In this document: positions 14,564 through 23,917 of the stretch, piece after piece
Numbering within the stretch: the first letter of the stretch is position 1
How the letters are laid out: each line of letters begins with the position of its first letter
DNA from: an uncultured Acetatifactor sp.
GTDB lineage: Bacteria; Bacillota; Clostridia; Lachnospirales; Lachnospiraceae
Direction of reading: 5' to 3'
Assembly: GCA_910584865.1 (NCBI GenBank)
Contig: CAJUCE010000004.1
Span: forward strand, 59,758 to 89,848
DNA length: 30,091 nt
Position numbers and translations under genes: made by a program
Notes under the pieces: model-generated
Database searches by the model: none
What the model saw: the letters and a program-made list of their open reading frames with translations, nothing else
Told to the model about the DNA's origin: nothing

Positions 14564-16435
14564 TCAACGCACGGGAATCTTCAATACCTGGCCGATACTC
14601 AGCATGTCGCTTGTCAGCCCGTTCAGCTGTTTGATTGCATCCACGGTGGTGTCATATCTCCTGGAAAGCAGCCATAGGGTGTCGCCTGAGCGGACGGTAT
14701 ACTCCACGTAGGGCGCAGACTGTGCGGCGGGAATCTTCAGTACCTGGCCTACATTCAGCAGGTTGGTGGTCAGTCCGTTCAGACTCTTGATGGCATCCAC
14801 GGTAGTATGGAACCGCTGGGCAATAAGCCAGAGACTGTCTCCCGCCTTTACCACATATTCCTGCACCCCGCCTCCTGTGCCGGGTGGAGTCGTAGTACCG
14901 CTCCCTCCCGAACCGCTTCCGGATGAAGAGCCGTTTTGTCCGGGTACATTGGTCCCTATTCCTCTGTACACCTCATAAAGTTTCTTCCAGGTAGCCGGCC
15001 CCACGATTCCGTCGGGTGCCAGCCGGACCGCGTTCTGGAACGCCGTCACCGCCCGCTGGGTTCCCCCGCCGAAGATACCGTCCTGTGCGGGAGCTGGTAC
15101 GGTGGGATAATACTCCGATATAACGTCCAGTAGATATTGCAATGTGATGACATCCTGGCCCCTTGCCCCCTGACGCAGTACGGAAGACGGAGGAACCGTT
15201 CCGATTCCCAGAGAAGTCCCCTCGCTGTCCAGCTCCGCCAGCCTGGTCACCGCAGTATAGAGACTGGAAATCTTATACCAGGTGGATTTGCCTACAATGC
15301 CGTCTGCTGCCAGCCCGAAAATACTCTGGAATTTTGTCACGGCCGCTTTGGTACTCTCCCCGAAGGTTCCTTCCGGATCCCTGATTACGGGAATCGCCGG
15401 ATAATTGCGGCGGATACGGTTGAGGTATGTCTGTATCGTCTGCACGTCCAACCCCGTGCTGCCTTCTCTGAGAGCCGTTCCGGGATAGGAAGACGGTACA
15501 TTTGCCACTGCCTGGGCCTCCACGATCTCCACATCATTGGGATAATAGTAACGCAGAATCTGCAGGGGCGTATAGCCATTCTCCGCCAGGCTCACCGTTC
15601 CCCACTGGGACATTCCATCGCATCTCACTGTGGATCCGTTGCAGAAGGAAGTGAAATACGGCGCATTCTGCCCCTGCCTCCTCACGTATTCATTAAAAAT
15701 GTCATCCACCACCCTGCTGATGGATTCATAAATGGGTCTGCCGTACACGAAATACTGGTCATATGCGGTACTGTTTGTAATATCATAGTCGTAGCCCTTC
15801 GCAGTATACCACTCCGTGAAAACACGATTCAATGCAAACGTTATAATCGCGTATATATTCGCCCGCAGTGACGCCTCCGGCCAGGTGGGATAGATCTCGC
15901 TGCTGGCCACATTTTTGACGTAATCAGGAAAGGATACCTGTACATTGGAGGCATAGGAACCGGGCGCTCCCAGATGCACCGTGATCGGATTGGGAATGAC
16001 TACCTGACGCAGTACCTGCGGCGACTCCTCCTGCCCCTCCTGAGACCGGGTCTCCTGCATGGCCACAGCGGGCTTTCCGACAAAGATTTTCGACTGTCCG
16101 GGACGGGTCTGCCGCTGTTCCATAGGCACCAGCATAAGGGGTTGAACCGCCGTCTCTCCTTCGTAAATCGGGATCTGGGTTACGTAGATCATATCAAATC
16201 CCTCTTTCTGCGCCATCACATTGTAGCTTTTATAGGGTAATCCCGAATAATATTCATTTTGCGAAAAGCTTTTATCCAACGTTTCCAACGGTACTTTTCC
16301 CGTCTCCCCGTTCTCATCTGTGATCAAATCGTAGAGGCTCTCCCCCCGTTCTCCCAGAATTTTTACATGCACGCCGCCAAGCGGGACGGCGTCATGAGCT
16401 GTCCGTGCCTGTATGAGCAAATATCCGATCGCCAT
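14564..16435 (-). CDS. SpoIID-like / peptidoglycan-binding / LysM multidomain protein
   Basis: A 623-aa cell-wall-binding protein. In order: a small beta domain (about 1-105); a SpoIID/LytB-like domain (about 150-305) with SSEIYPTWPEASLRANIYAI and SFCNGSTVRCDGMSQWG; two PG_binding_1 domains, about 325-395 (DGIVGKSTW) and 422-490 (DGIVGPATW); a Ser/Gly/Pro linker (500-523); and two LysM domains, about 526-569 and 577-621. SpoIID proteins are lytic transglycosylases of engulfment; the Glu of the active-site region is present here (E180), but activity is unproven. There is no signal peptide or membrane helix, as in spore-coat and cortex LysM proteins made in the mother cell. The promoter at 16503-16515 fits a sigmaK -10 as well as an extended sigmaA -10. 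A role in spore assembly is inferred. Confidence 0.88.
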   Translation of the reverse strand: MAIGYLLIQARTAHDAVPLGGVHVKILGERGESLYDLITDENGETGKVPLETLDKSFSQNEYYSGLPYKSYNVMAQKEGFDMIYVTQIPIYEGETAVQPLMLVPMEQRQTRPGQSKIFVGKPAVAMQETRSQEGQEESPQVLRQVVIPNPITVHLGAPGSYASNVQVSFPDYVKNVASSEIYPTWPEASLRANIYAIITFALNRVFTEWYTAKGYDYDITNSTAYDQYFVYGRPIYESISRVVDDIFNEYVRRQGQNAPYFTSFCNGSTVRCDGMSQWGTVSLAENGYTPLQILRYYYPNDVEIVEAQAVANVPSSYPGTALREGSTGLDVQTIQTYLNRIRRNYPAIPVIRDPEGTFGESTKAAVTKFQSIFGLAADGIVGKSTWYKISSLYTAVTRLAELDSEGTSLGIGTVPPSSVLRQGARGQDVITLQYLLDVISEYYPTVPAPAQDGIFGGGTQRAVTAFQNAVRLAPDGIVGPATWKKLYEVYRGIGTNVPGQNGSSSGSGSGGSGTTTPPGTGGGVQEYVVKAGDSLWLIAQRFHTTVDAIKSLNGLTTNLLNVGQVLKIPAAQSAPYVEYTVRSGDTLWLLSRRYDTTVDAIKQLNGLTSDMLSIGQVLKIPVR

Positions 16436-16502
16436 ATCGATTGCATTCTCCTTTTTCTATTCTATTCACCCTGTTTGCCGCAGCATAGCGAAAAGCAACC
16501 CT

Positions 16503-16515
16503 ATTATAACATATG
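16503..16515 (-). promoter_or_regulatory. Promoter -10 region of the SpoIID/LysM gene
   Basis: On the minus strand, TGTTATAAT (16503-16511) is an extended sigmaA -10. Overlapping it, CATATGTTA (16507-16515) matches the sigmaK -10 form CATANNNTA. No good TTGACA box is seen 17 bp upstream; an AC-rich stretch lies about 15 bp upstream, as sigmaK tolerates. The remainder of 16436-16788 holds this promoter, a terminator and possibly a 46-codon frame overlapping the end of gtfB. Confidence 0.45.
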
Positions 16516-16600
16516 AGGAAAATGTGAATGTGTTACACTTACCGGAAATTCATGGACAGCAATTTTTCATCAAAAGTAAACACTTAGCAATCCTGCTAAT

Positions 16601-16644
16601 GGACAAAATAAAACAGCTCCTGCATAATAAAATGTAGGAACTGT
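16601..16644 (-). terminator. Terminator of the accessory Sec operon
   Basis: A 13-base stem (16613-16625 with 16632-16644) with one wobble and one mismatch closes a six-base loop. On the minus strand it is followed directly by TTTATTTTGTC. It lies 145 bp beyond the gtfB stop and before the promoter of the next gene. Confidence 0.75.
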
Positions 16645-16788
16645 AAATATTTTTCTCTAATTTACACCCGGCAGGGAATTGTAGTCCTGATAACAATCCA
16701 TTTCCAAATAGCAAAGAGCCTTCCTGCCAAAGCCTTCAAAAGCTGCTTTAACTCCTCCGTAACCTTATCCGCAACAATGACTTCGCCC

Positions 16789-18138
16789 TCAGAACTGCCC
16801 ATAACGCTCCGCCGTCTCCGCAAAGGCCGCTTCTCTCTGCTTTTCCAGTTCCGCATCCGCTGCATCCGCCTTCGCCATGGCTGCCCGGATCCCGGAAATC
16901 ATCCCGTCCGTATCCGCAGCCGGGTAAATATGCTCTTCTGCCACATACTCCCTGTTATGCAGCGTCTCCCGGAAAGCATAGATCAGATGGTTGTGCAGAA
17001 AGGCCCTCCGCACCGCCGACACAATTTCCGATTCATGATTGATATCCAGATAATAATCACATGTCATAAAAAGCTCGTCCAGAATATCCATCTTTACTCC
17101 GGGATAGAGACTTACATTATCATACGATCCCATAGCCATCAGCTTTGAAGACATTTCTGTAATCGCAGCTATATGGAAATGCATTTTCGGCAGCGCTTCC
17201 ACCAGTTCCCGGCACTTCTCTATCCGATCCGAATTGGTACAGATCAAAGCCTCATGCTTATGGCCGTTTTCTTTTGCAAAGGGATAGAGATAGCCCAATC
17301 TCTGCACCTTGTCCGGAGAGACCCCAAGCTGAAGAAGCCGGTCATAAGACTGCCTCTTCTGCACCATGACCCGCGCGGTACGGCCTGCCTGCTCCTTCAG
17401 GATTATCTGCATATTTCCCGGGATGGCATCTCCCACAGGCTCCTGCCAGAACAGAATGTCCCTTTTCTCCCCTCCCGCCAGACGGTTGGACACAAAGAAA
17501 GGCGTAGACAGGGAATTGTAAAACAACCTGCCCCGGCCCAACCCGGTTCTCTCCAGAAAATAACAGACAAATTCCGTCTTATTCGGGAAAAAATGCACCG
17601 CGCCGTCCTCATTCAAAATAATATCTCCTGTGACATAATTCTCCACAATGATCTCCCTGCCTGCCGCGGAGAAATAAGACTTATTCACCTTCTGTCCCTT
17701 TGCATTAAATGTGGTTCTGGCATATAAAGCCCCGTACCGGTTATAATGATCGCTGGACCGAACGACGCCCTTCTCGTCATACCAGTCCACCACCTTTACC
17801 AGCCGCTTATGCTTCGGTTCCGTATAAAAAATTCTCCCCCTCTCCCGCCAGAGGTCATGCACCTTCCCCATACTGTTGTTCCCGCTGATTTCCCAGTAAT
17901 CCGGTACGGTGATCTGGTTAAAATACCTGGGCTTCCCCGGCACACCCTTTTCTCCCTTATAATTTCCCAGGAAAAAGCCGTACACTGACATCACATCCTC
18001 CGGCAGAAATCCGTCCTCCCCGATCACCGCGGCAGGACAATCATATCCCGCTCTCCGGAAAGATGTAAGCAGATCCTGGCTCTCCAGGGAATATGTGTCA
18101 AAAAGCAATACCATATCTACTTTAGCAAATTCTCCCAT
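16789..18138 (-). CDS. gtfB: Accessory Sec glycosylation chaperone GtfB
   Basis: A 449-aa protein that, with GtfA, forms the O-GlcNAc transferase acting on serine-rich repeat adhesins; GtfB has a GT-B-like fold, lacks strong transferase activity and binds the acceptor. Lines recognisable from streptococcal GtfB include LLFDTYSLESQDLLTSFRRA, VTGDIILNEDG, DILFWQEPVGDAIPGNMQII, ALICTNSDRIEKCRELVEAL, IAAITEMSSKLMAMGSYDNV, YLDINHESEIVSAVRRAF and ETLHNREYVAEEHIYPA. The start is ATG 18138 (GGAG five to six bases upstream), overlapping the gtfA stop by 22 bases. ATG 18114 would match homologue N-termini but lacks a well-placed ribosome site. It is the last certain gene of the operon. Confidence 0.95.
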   Translation of the reverse strand: MGEFAKVDMVLLFDTYSLESQDLLTSFRRAGYDCPAAVIGEDGFLPEDVMSVYGFFLGNYKGEKGVPGKPRYFNQITVPDYWEISGNNSMGKVHDLWRERGRIFYTEPKHKRLVKVVDWYDEKGVVRSSDHYNRYGALYARTTFNAKGQKVNKSYFSAAGREIIVENYVTGDIILNEDGAVHFFPNKTEFVCYFLERTGLGRGRLFYNSLSTPFFVSNRLAGGEKRDILFWQEPVGDAIPGNMQIILKEQAGRTARVMVQKRQSYDRLLQLGVSPDKVQRLGYLYPFAKENGHKHEALICTNSDRIEKCRELVEALPKMHFHIAAITEMSSKLMAMGSYDNVSLYPGVKMDILDELFMTCDYYLDINHESEIVSAVRRAFLHNHLIYAFRETLHNREYVAEEHIYPAADTDGMISGIRAAMAKADAADAELEKQREAAFAETAERYGQF

Positions 18139-19607
18139 TTCTTCTCCACCTCTGTCGTAAGATAATTCCGCGCCTTTTTATAAGAATGCTGATGATATTT
18201 CTCCAAATCTGCCTTTGTGAACAGCTTCACAATCCGATCCGCCAGCTTCTTTACCCGTTCCCTCTTCTCCATCCGGTCATGCACCGGAATCTTATAGCCG
18301 TTTTTCCCATTGTCAATGAAATTCTGATTGCCGTAACGAACGTCAAAACCAATGATTGGAAGTCCTGCCCCAACAGCCTCCATCAGGGTAAGCCCAAAAC
18401 CCTCGCTGGTGGAACCGGCGATATAAGTCTCGTAATCCTGGTAGACTTCCGCCAGGTTCTGCTGCCCCATCAGGCGTACATATGCCCCGCACCCAAGCTT
18501 TTCGATCAGCGCCTTCAGAGCCTCCTCCTCCCCGCCCTCTCCATAGATATCCAGGGTTACATCCGGTACCTTCACCCTTGCCGCAGCCACCGCCTCGATA
18601 ATCCAGTCCACATGCTTCTCACCGGCCAGCCGGGAAGCCGTAATCAGAGAATGCCTGCGCCGCTCCCCCACGGGATATTTCAGTTCATCCAGACTGCCCA
18701 CAGGAATGGTCACCACCTCCGGCACAACTCCCATATACTTTTGGAACTGAGACTTCACCAAGCGGTTCTGGTCATCTGTAGACGCAATATAGAATGAAAC
18801 ATGACGGTTCTGGGAAAATGCATATTCATAATAATTGTTCCAGAGGATATTGTCCTCGTCCGTGCCGCTGACGCTGAAATGATCCGCATGAATGGGAATC
18901 CCGATCCGGGCCGGGCCTGCGTTCTGCATGATCGCCTGCCCCACTCCTGTGGTCCGGTCAATGAGTACTACATCCTGGGCCGTCAGATTCAATCTGGACA
19001 CCATATAACCCACCAGCTCCTCCTTGGAACAGATCAGCCTGTCCGGAAACTGATACATTACCACATCATTGTCCGTGATCTCCTCATAGGCCACGGAACC
19101 GTCCTCATTGAAGAACCTACGCTGATACAGATGGGCCTGTTTATCCAGCGGCGCATAGTATTCGGAATAAATCCTGCAATAAGTAAAATAGTCCTTCCGC
19201 ACCAGACATCCCCTGGATACCATCTCCACCCTGTGCACCTGTTCTCCTGTCTCGTCCGTCATATACACTGTGTAATAAATATTTGTTCCCGGGAAAACAT
19301 ATTTTGCTGTCTTTCCGTCTCTGGAAAATTCAAACTTGTTCCCCCCGAAAGTTCCCTCCAGCTGCTTTAACGTATAAGTCACCGGCGAGATTCTGCAGTC
19401 TGTAAAAAAGGTATACAGCCAGATGACTTCCTCATCCGTAAATCCGATATTCGCCGTCATATGCTCAATGTTTTCCCGCGGAAACATGTCCGTAAAAACG
19501 AATTTCGCCTTCAGTCCGCACTTCCGCAGCGCTTTTGCTCTGTAGGCCTGGGCATATTCCACGCCGCTGCTTGCCCAGCCGATTCCCAGGTTAAAATTGT
19601 AAATCAT
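18117..19607 (-). CDS. gtfA: Accessory Sec glycosyltransferase GtfA
   Basis: A 496-aa GT4-type enzyme that transfers GlcNAc from UDP-GlcNAc to serines of the SRRP before export. It starts MIYNFNLGIGWASSGVEYAQ, nearly identical to the streptococcal GtfA N-terminus. Further conserved stretches are GLKAKFVFTDM, ANIGFTDEEVIWLYTFFTD, IRKDYF-like VRKDYFTYCR, ILWNNYYEYAF, VVTIPVGSLDEL, LITASRLAGEKHVDWIIEA, and the nucleotide-sugar EX7E motif EGFGLTLME (Glu402 and Glu410). ATG 19607 is chosen because AAGGAGG lies directly upstream; an in-frame ATG at 19628 overlaps that site. It is 29 bp downstream of secA2 and overlaps gtfB, so coexpression is assured. Confidence 0.97.
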   Translation of the reverse strand: MIYNFNLGIGWASSGVEYAQAYRAKALRKCGLKAKFVFTDMFPRENIEHMTANIGFTDEEVIWLYTFFTDCRISPVTYTLKQLEGTFGGNKFEFSRDGKTAKYVFPGTNIYYTVYMTDETGEQVHRVEMVSRGCLVRKDYFTYCRIYSEYYAPLDKQAHLYQRRFFNEDGSVAYEEITDNDVVMYQFPDRLICSKEELVGYMVSRLNLTAQDVVLIDRTTGVGQAIMQNAGPARIGIPIHADHFSVSGTDEDNILWNNYYEYAFSQNRHVSFYIASTDDQNRLVKSQFQKYMGVVPEVVTIPVGSLDELKYPVGERRRHSLITASRLAGEKHVDWIIEAVAAARVKVPDVTLDIYGEGGEEEALKALIEKLGCGAYVRLMGQQNLAEVYQDYETYIAGSTSEGFGLTLMEAVGAGLPIIGFDVRYGNQNFIDNGKNGYKIPVHDRMEKRERVKKLADRIVKLFTKADLEKYHQHSYKKARNYLTTEVEKKWENLLK

Positions 19608-19636
19608 TTTGCCCTCCTTTTTCCTCACCGGATATT

Positions 19637-21982
19637 CTACGGAAGCACAATATGCAGCTTCCGCTCCCCGTCTATATATACATTACTCAGTAACACATTT
19701 CTCATAATATTTCTCGAAATCATCTCCTCCATCTTACGGAACGCCTCCAGTGCCTCCTTCTGGAATTCGAAGAGAACATTGCGTTGTGCGGAAGCCCTGC
19801 CTGAAACCGCCGCCTGAATCTGCTGCAGATAATCTACCTGCTCCACCCATGCTTCATCAATAGCTTTCAACACTGCCACCCTTATGAAATCATTCATCCG
19901 TTTCCTGGTACCCAGGCGCTTCTCCTGCTCTTTCAGCCCCTGTTGCACCCTTCCCATCAAGTATGCCTCCACAGCGCCGGACACCTTCAAATCGATATCT
20001 TCCATCTCTCCGTCCAGACGATAGGAAATATTATCCAGAATATACCTGCGCAGGCCGCTCATGTCCAGGAACTGCCTGCCATGAACTCCTTTCAGAAACT
20101 GTCGTATATTCCTCCCAACAATCTCCCCTATCCTGTCATAATCCATGCCCCCTCCGTCCAGGAGTTCATCCCGGACAGCATACATCAGTTCCCTCTGCAT
20201 CCGTATTACTTCGTCATAGTTCATTGCCTGCCTCCGGGCCTGCACCGCATATTCCTCTCCCATCTTCTGGGCGCCGTTGATCAGCCGCTCCAGCTTTCTC
20301 TTCCCGAGGTGCTTCTCTCCTCCTATACATTTCCTGAGATTGGAAGTGGTATTTTCCGCTACCACCTCATCTTCCAGGGATAGAAAAAAACGGCTGAATC
20401 CCGGATCGCCCTGCCTTCCGGCCCTGCCCCTCGCCTGACGCTCCTGCCTGCTATTTGCCATCCGCCCGATGCCGATGACAGCCAGCCCTCCAAGCTCTGC
20501 AACCCCCTCGCCCAGCTTGATATCTGTCCCCCTGCCCGCCATAGATGTAGCCACCGTCACGGCGTCTCTCTGCCCTGCCTCTTTGATAATGCCCGCTTCC
20601 CAGAAAGCATTGTTCGCATTCAGCACATTATGGGCAATTCCCCGCTCCATCAGCCGCTCCGATACATATTCCGTCTCCCGGATACTGCTGACCACAATCA
20701 GTACGGGCTGCCCCTTTTTATGGACCTCCGCCGCGATTATAATTGCCGCCGCAAACTGTTTTTTGGCTTCCTTAAAGTACAGATCCGCCAGATCCTTCCT
20801 CCGTACCGGCCGGTTCGGCGGAATAACGATAGATTTCACATGATACACATCCAGAAGCTCTTCCGCCGCATCCGCAATGGTACCGCTCATGCCCGACATC
20901 TTGGGAAACAGCAGAAAAAAATTTTGGAAGGTAATGGCAGCCACGGAACGGTTCTCCTGAGAGGGCGCAAGCCTTTCCTTCACCTCCAGGGCCTGATGCT
21001 GCCCTCCCCGAAGCTTTACACCGGGCATCAGACGGCCCGAACCCCCGTCCAAAAGCTTCAGCTCCCCCTCCCCGGAAACCATATACTGCTTCTCCGGCGC
21101 AAAAAGCGCATGAGCCCTCAATGCCAGAATGACATGGCGGTTGATCTCGAAAAATTCCTCCCCGTAAAAATTCTCAATCTGAAAAAAGCTCTCCGCATAC
21201 TCCACACCGCTTTCCGTCAGCCAGACCTTATTATCCTCCTTCTCATAATCCCGCCCCTCCTGCAGGGTAGTGACAAAGAAATCCGCTGTCCCGTATAGAT
21301 TGGACTGTACCCGGGGTGCTCCGGATATGACCAGGGGCGTCTGGGCCGCATCCAGCAACACCGAATCTGCCTCATCGATTATCACATAATAAAACTCTCT
21401 CAAAAATCTCTCCGAGGCCGCAGTTACCAGATTATTTAACAGATAGTCGAATCCCAGCGCACCGTGGGTAGTGTAAACAATATCGGCATCGTAGATCTCC
21501 TTTTTCTCCGCATTCGTAAAGTGTCCGGAAGTCTCCCTCTCCGCACCGATTCCCACCCGCATCCCCATGAACCGGTACACCTGCCCCATCTCCTCTCCGT
21601 CCCGCATGGCCAGATAGGCATTGGCAGTCAGAAGAATGGTGCTCTTACCGGAAAGTGCATTCAGGTACAACGGCATGGTAGCCACCAGTGTCTTGCCCTC
21701 CCCGGTATTCATCTCCGCCAGTTTCCCCTGATGCAGCGCAATGGCTCCCAAGATCTGCACATCATAGGGAAACATCCCCAGAACCCGTTTATCCGCTTCG
21801 CAGACCGCCGCATAAGCCTCCGGCAGGATACCCTCCAGCGTCTCCCCCTGTCCCAGCCGCTCCCTGAATACCAAAGTCAGGCCGGCCAGTTCCTCATCGG
21901 ACAATCCGGCCATCCGCTCCCTGTACCCTTTGACCTGCCCCAGAATCCTATTCAGTTTTCGCAATTCGCTCCTCTGCCCCAT
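19637..21982 (-). CDS. secA2: Accessory Sec translocase ATPase SecA2
   Basis: A 781-aa SecA homologue that drives export of the glycosylated SRRP. Walker A is MNTGEGKT (91-98), Walker B IIDEAD (201-206), the PPXD region follows (VVITG-like LVISGAPRVQSNLY), and the second helicase half has MAGRGTDIKLG and QARGRAGRQGDPGFSRFFLS. It is shorter than a housekeeping SecA and ends after the helical wing/scaffold domain, without the C-terminal zinc/SecB tail, as usual for SecA2 of SRRP systems. Its start overlaps asp3 by 35 bases. Operon position right after asp1-3 and before gtfA-gtfB identifies it as SecA2 rather than SecA1. Confidence 0.96.
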   Translation of the reverse strand: MGQRSELRKLNRILGQVKGYRERMAGLSDEELAGLTLVFRERLGQGETLEGILPEAYAAVCEADKRVLGMFPYDVQILGAIALHQGKLAEMNTGEGKTLVATMPLYLNALSGKSTILLTANAYLAMRDGEEMGQVYRFMGMRVGIGAERETSGHFTNAEKKEIYDADIVYTTHGALGFDYLLNNLVTAASERFLREFYYVIIDEADSVLLDAAQTPLVISGAPRVQSNLYGTADFFVTTLQEGRDYEKEDNKVWLTESGVEYAESFFQIENFYGEEFFEINRHVILALRAHALFAPEKQYMVSGEGELKLLDGGSGRLMPGVKLRGGQHQALEVKERLAPSQENRSVAAITFQNFFLLFPKMSGMSGTIADAAEELLDVYHVKSIVIPPNRPVRRKDLADLYFKEAKKQFAAAIIIAAEVHKKGQPVLIVVSSIRETEYVSERLMERGIAHNVLNANNAFWEAGIIKEAGQRDAVTVATSMAGRGTDIKLGEGVAELGGLAVIGIGRMANSRQERQARGRAGRQGDPGFSRFFLSLEDEVVAENTTSNLRKCIGGEKHLGKRKLERLINGAQKMGEEYAVQARRQAMNYDEVIRMQRELMYAVRDELLDGGGMDYDRIGEIVGRNIRQFLKGVHGRQFLDMSGLRRYILDNISYRLDGEMEDIDLKVSGAVEAYLMGRVQQGLKEQEKRLGTRKRMNDFIRVAVLKAIDEAWVEQVDYLQQIQAAVSGRASAQRNVLFEFQKEALEAFRKMEEMISRNIMRNVLLSNVYIDGERKLHIVLP

Positions 21983-22415
21983 ATTCCAATTCCTGAATTA
22001 TAATAAAATGATAACGAAATTCCGTTACTCCTCCATTGATCAGCTGCATTGCATAACTATAAGTCTTCAACGGACATCGGAACTGCGTCACGGAATCCCG
22101 CAAAACCAGGCTGCCCGCTTCCTCCTCATACCTGTCATAGAACACCAGCCGCACCAGCCAATTCTCACGGGAAAACGTATCAATCTTCACCGTAATCCGA
22201 TAACTCCTCTCCCCATCGATCATCGGCAGCGCCGGTTCTATCTTCTGTGCCTGAAAATTGGTCCTGGAATACCACTGCTTAATCACTGTCCCGGGCGGCA
22301 TCAGCAGATTCCTAAATTGCACGTCATCCTTTTTATGGTACTGAATCTCCGAACCGTACAGATAGGTATCCGCCGAATACTCATTCCAATAAATCGTCCA
22401 TTTTGCTCCTGCCAT
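21948..22415 (-). CDS. asp3: Accessory Sec protein Asp3
   Basis: A 155-aa protein with the Asp3 hallmarks: N-terminal WTIYWNEYSADTYLYGSEIQYHK, central MPPGTVIKQWYSRTNFQ, and MIDGERSYRITVKID plus LVRLVFYDR. Asp3 has a carbohydrate-binding-module-like fold and forms a complex with Asp1 and Asp2 that brings the glycosylated adhesin to SecA2/SecY2. It is of typical length. The start ATG shares its A with the asp2 stop (TAATG), and its 3' end overlaps secA2, so translation is coupled on both sides. Confidence 0.93.
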   Translation of the reverse strand: MAGAKWTIYWNEYSADTYLYGSEIQYHKKDDVQFRNLLMPPGTVIKQWYSRTNFQAQKIEPALPMIDGERSYRITVKIDTFSRENWLVRLVFYDRYEEEAGSLVLRDSVTQFRCPLKTYSYAMQLINGGVTEFRYHFIIIQELEYGAEERIAKTE

Positions 22416-23917
22416 TACCTTCCTGCCCTCCCGAAATCCTCCCGCAGCAGCCTCTCAAACTGCCCGGAAAACCAGTTCACAATCCCTCCTGTATTATCAT
22501 TATGTCTTCCATGAAGTCCTTTGCCATAGACCTGCACACCCTCCGACTGCAGATGGGATAGCAGCATGGCATAAGCATCCATATCATAGTCATCCTCCAG
22601 CATATAGGAAACCACAAATTTCGAACGGCTCCAGTCCGTCCCGTCAAATTTGTTCCAAAACCTCCCGTTAAGTCGTTCCACAGCCGCCTTGTCGGTACTG
22701 CCGCACAGATAATGCAGCACATCCAGGGAAGTAGGAAATCCGCCCGGACGCAGCAAACGCTCATTAGCCGCCACATTTCCGATACTGGCCAGAGGCTTGC
22801 CCAGAATCATGACATGGGGCATGATATCACATCCATAATACAGCGCACCGAAAGTCCCCATGGAAAGTCCTGAAAGAATCACCTGAGCCGGCGTAAAGCC
22901 CAGTTCCCCCATATATCTTCGGATAGCCGCGGCTAACATACTCTCATATTCTTCCGAGCCCATGTAAAAACAGCCGCCTTCCAGACGGGCCTCCGCCACC
23001 AGCAAAAAGGGACAGCCCATCCCCCTCATCATATTGTATCCCTCAAACCCTTCCAGTGTCTTATATCCGGAAAAATACACATTTAAGGGCGGTTTTCTGT
23101 CTCCGGGATCGAAATAACAGAAAATCTCCTCCCTTTCCGAAGTCACATACCGCTCTCCGCCGGGAAGGAAATGGCCGTGCCCCCGCCTGGAATACCGGTC
23201 ATGGAGCGCCGTTATCTGCAATTCTCCGCTCCCCTTCGCAGACAAAGAAACAAAAATGGGCCCCTCCCGCAGCTCATTATCAATACTCACAACCTGTTCC
23301 AGATCACTTTCCGTAAATTCCCATTTCTGCTGAACATCGGCAATGCTTCCCTGAACAAACTGGGTCACTGTCAGAGCAATCTCCACCCCCGGGCTTTTCC
23401 GGTACTCCAACCACAGATCGATACACTGTCCCTGAAATACCGGAATATTATTCCTCCAAAAGACAGCCTGCCGCAATTCTTCTCCGAAATCCCCCTTCAG
23501 GCACACACTGTAATTTCCATTCCATTCCACACTGCCGCAAAAGCCTCGGGCAATGGCCAGATTCTGAAAGCGGAACTTCTCTCCATAAGGCTTGGGAAAA
23601 TAATTCCGTAATTCATGATCCAGAAATCCCTGAATCTCCCCTGCTGCCAGACGTCGTCCCTTTTTACATTCATACAGCCGCTTCGCCTGTCCCTCCAGCG
23701 CCGCCTGCTCCGTCACGAAAAGCGTATATGCCTTTGTAGCTCGGTGAAGCGGCATGATCTCCTCTTCCCCGGGTTCCCTGTCCCAGAACACCACATCATA
23801 AGGCCTGCCCGGAGCCTTGTCGAATTTTTCCGCATACTGGAACTCCGTTCCCCCGGGCAGCCTATACCGTTCTCTCCAATCCCTGTCCCCTATCTGTAAT
23901 ACCCGAATCTCATCCAA
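22415..23917 (-). CDS. asp2: Accessory Sec protein Asp2 (acyltransferase-type)
   Basis: A 500-aa protein with the Asp2 layout: a start-of-family motif IRVLQIGDRDW, a middle beta region, and an alpha/beta-hydrolase C-terminal domain. The nucleophile Ser352 lies in LSGLSMG, an acid in LEDDYD (Glu441 or Asp442/443), and the likely catalytic His472 in GLHGRHNDN. In streptococci Asp2 both aids transport and O-acetylates GlcNAc on the adhesin, using an equivalent Ser-acid-His set; intact residues here suggest the same. The only sensible start is TTG 23917, eight bases inside asp1, implying coupled and perhaps limited translation. No signal peptide; cytosolic in complex with Asp1 and Asp3. Confidence 0.94.
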   Translation of the reverse strand: MDEIRVLQIGDRDWRERYRLPGGTEFQYAEKFDKAPGRPYDVVFWDREPGEEEIMPLHRATKAYTLFVTEQAALEGQAKRLYECKKGRRLAAGEIQGFLDHELRNYFPKPYGEKFRFQNLAIARGFCGSVEWNGNYSVCLKGDFGEELRQAVFWRNNIPVFQGQCIDLWLEYRKSPGVEIALTVTQFVQGSIADVQQKWEFTESDLEQVVSIDNELREGPIFVSLSAKGSGELQITALHDRYSRRGHGHFLPGGERYVTSEREEIFCYFDPGDRKPPLNVYFSGYKTLEGFEGYNMMRGMGCPFLLVAEARLEGGCFYMGSEEYESMLAAAIRRYMGELGFTPAQVILSGLSMGTFGALYYGCDIMPHVMILGKPLASIGNVAANERLLRPGGFPTSLDVLHYLCGSTDKAAVERLNGRFWNKFDGTDWSRSKFVVSYMLEDDYDMDAYAMLLSHLQSEGVQVYGKGLHGRHNDNTGGIVNWFSGQFERLLREDFGRAGR

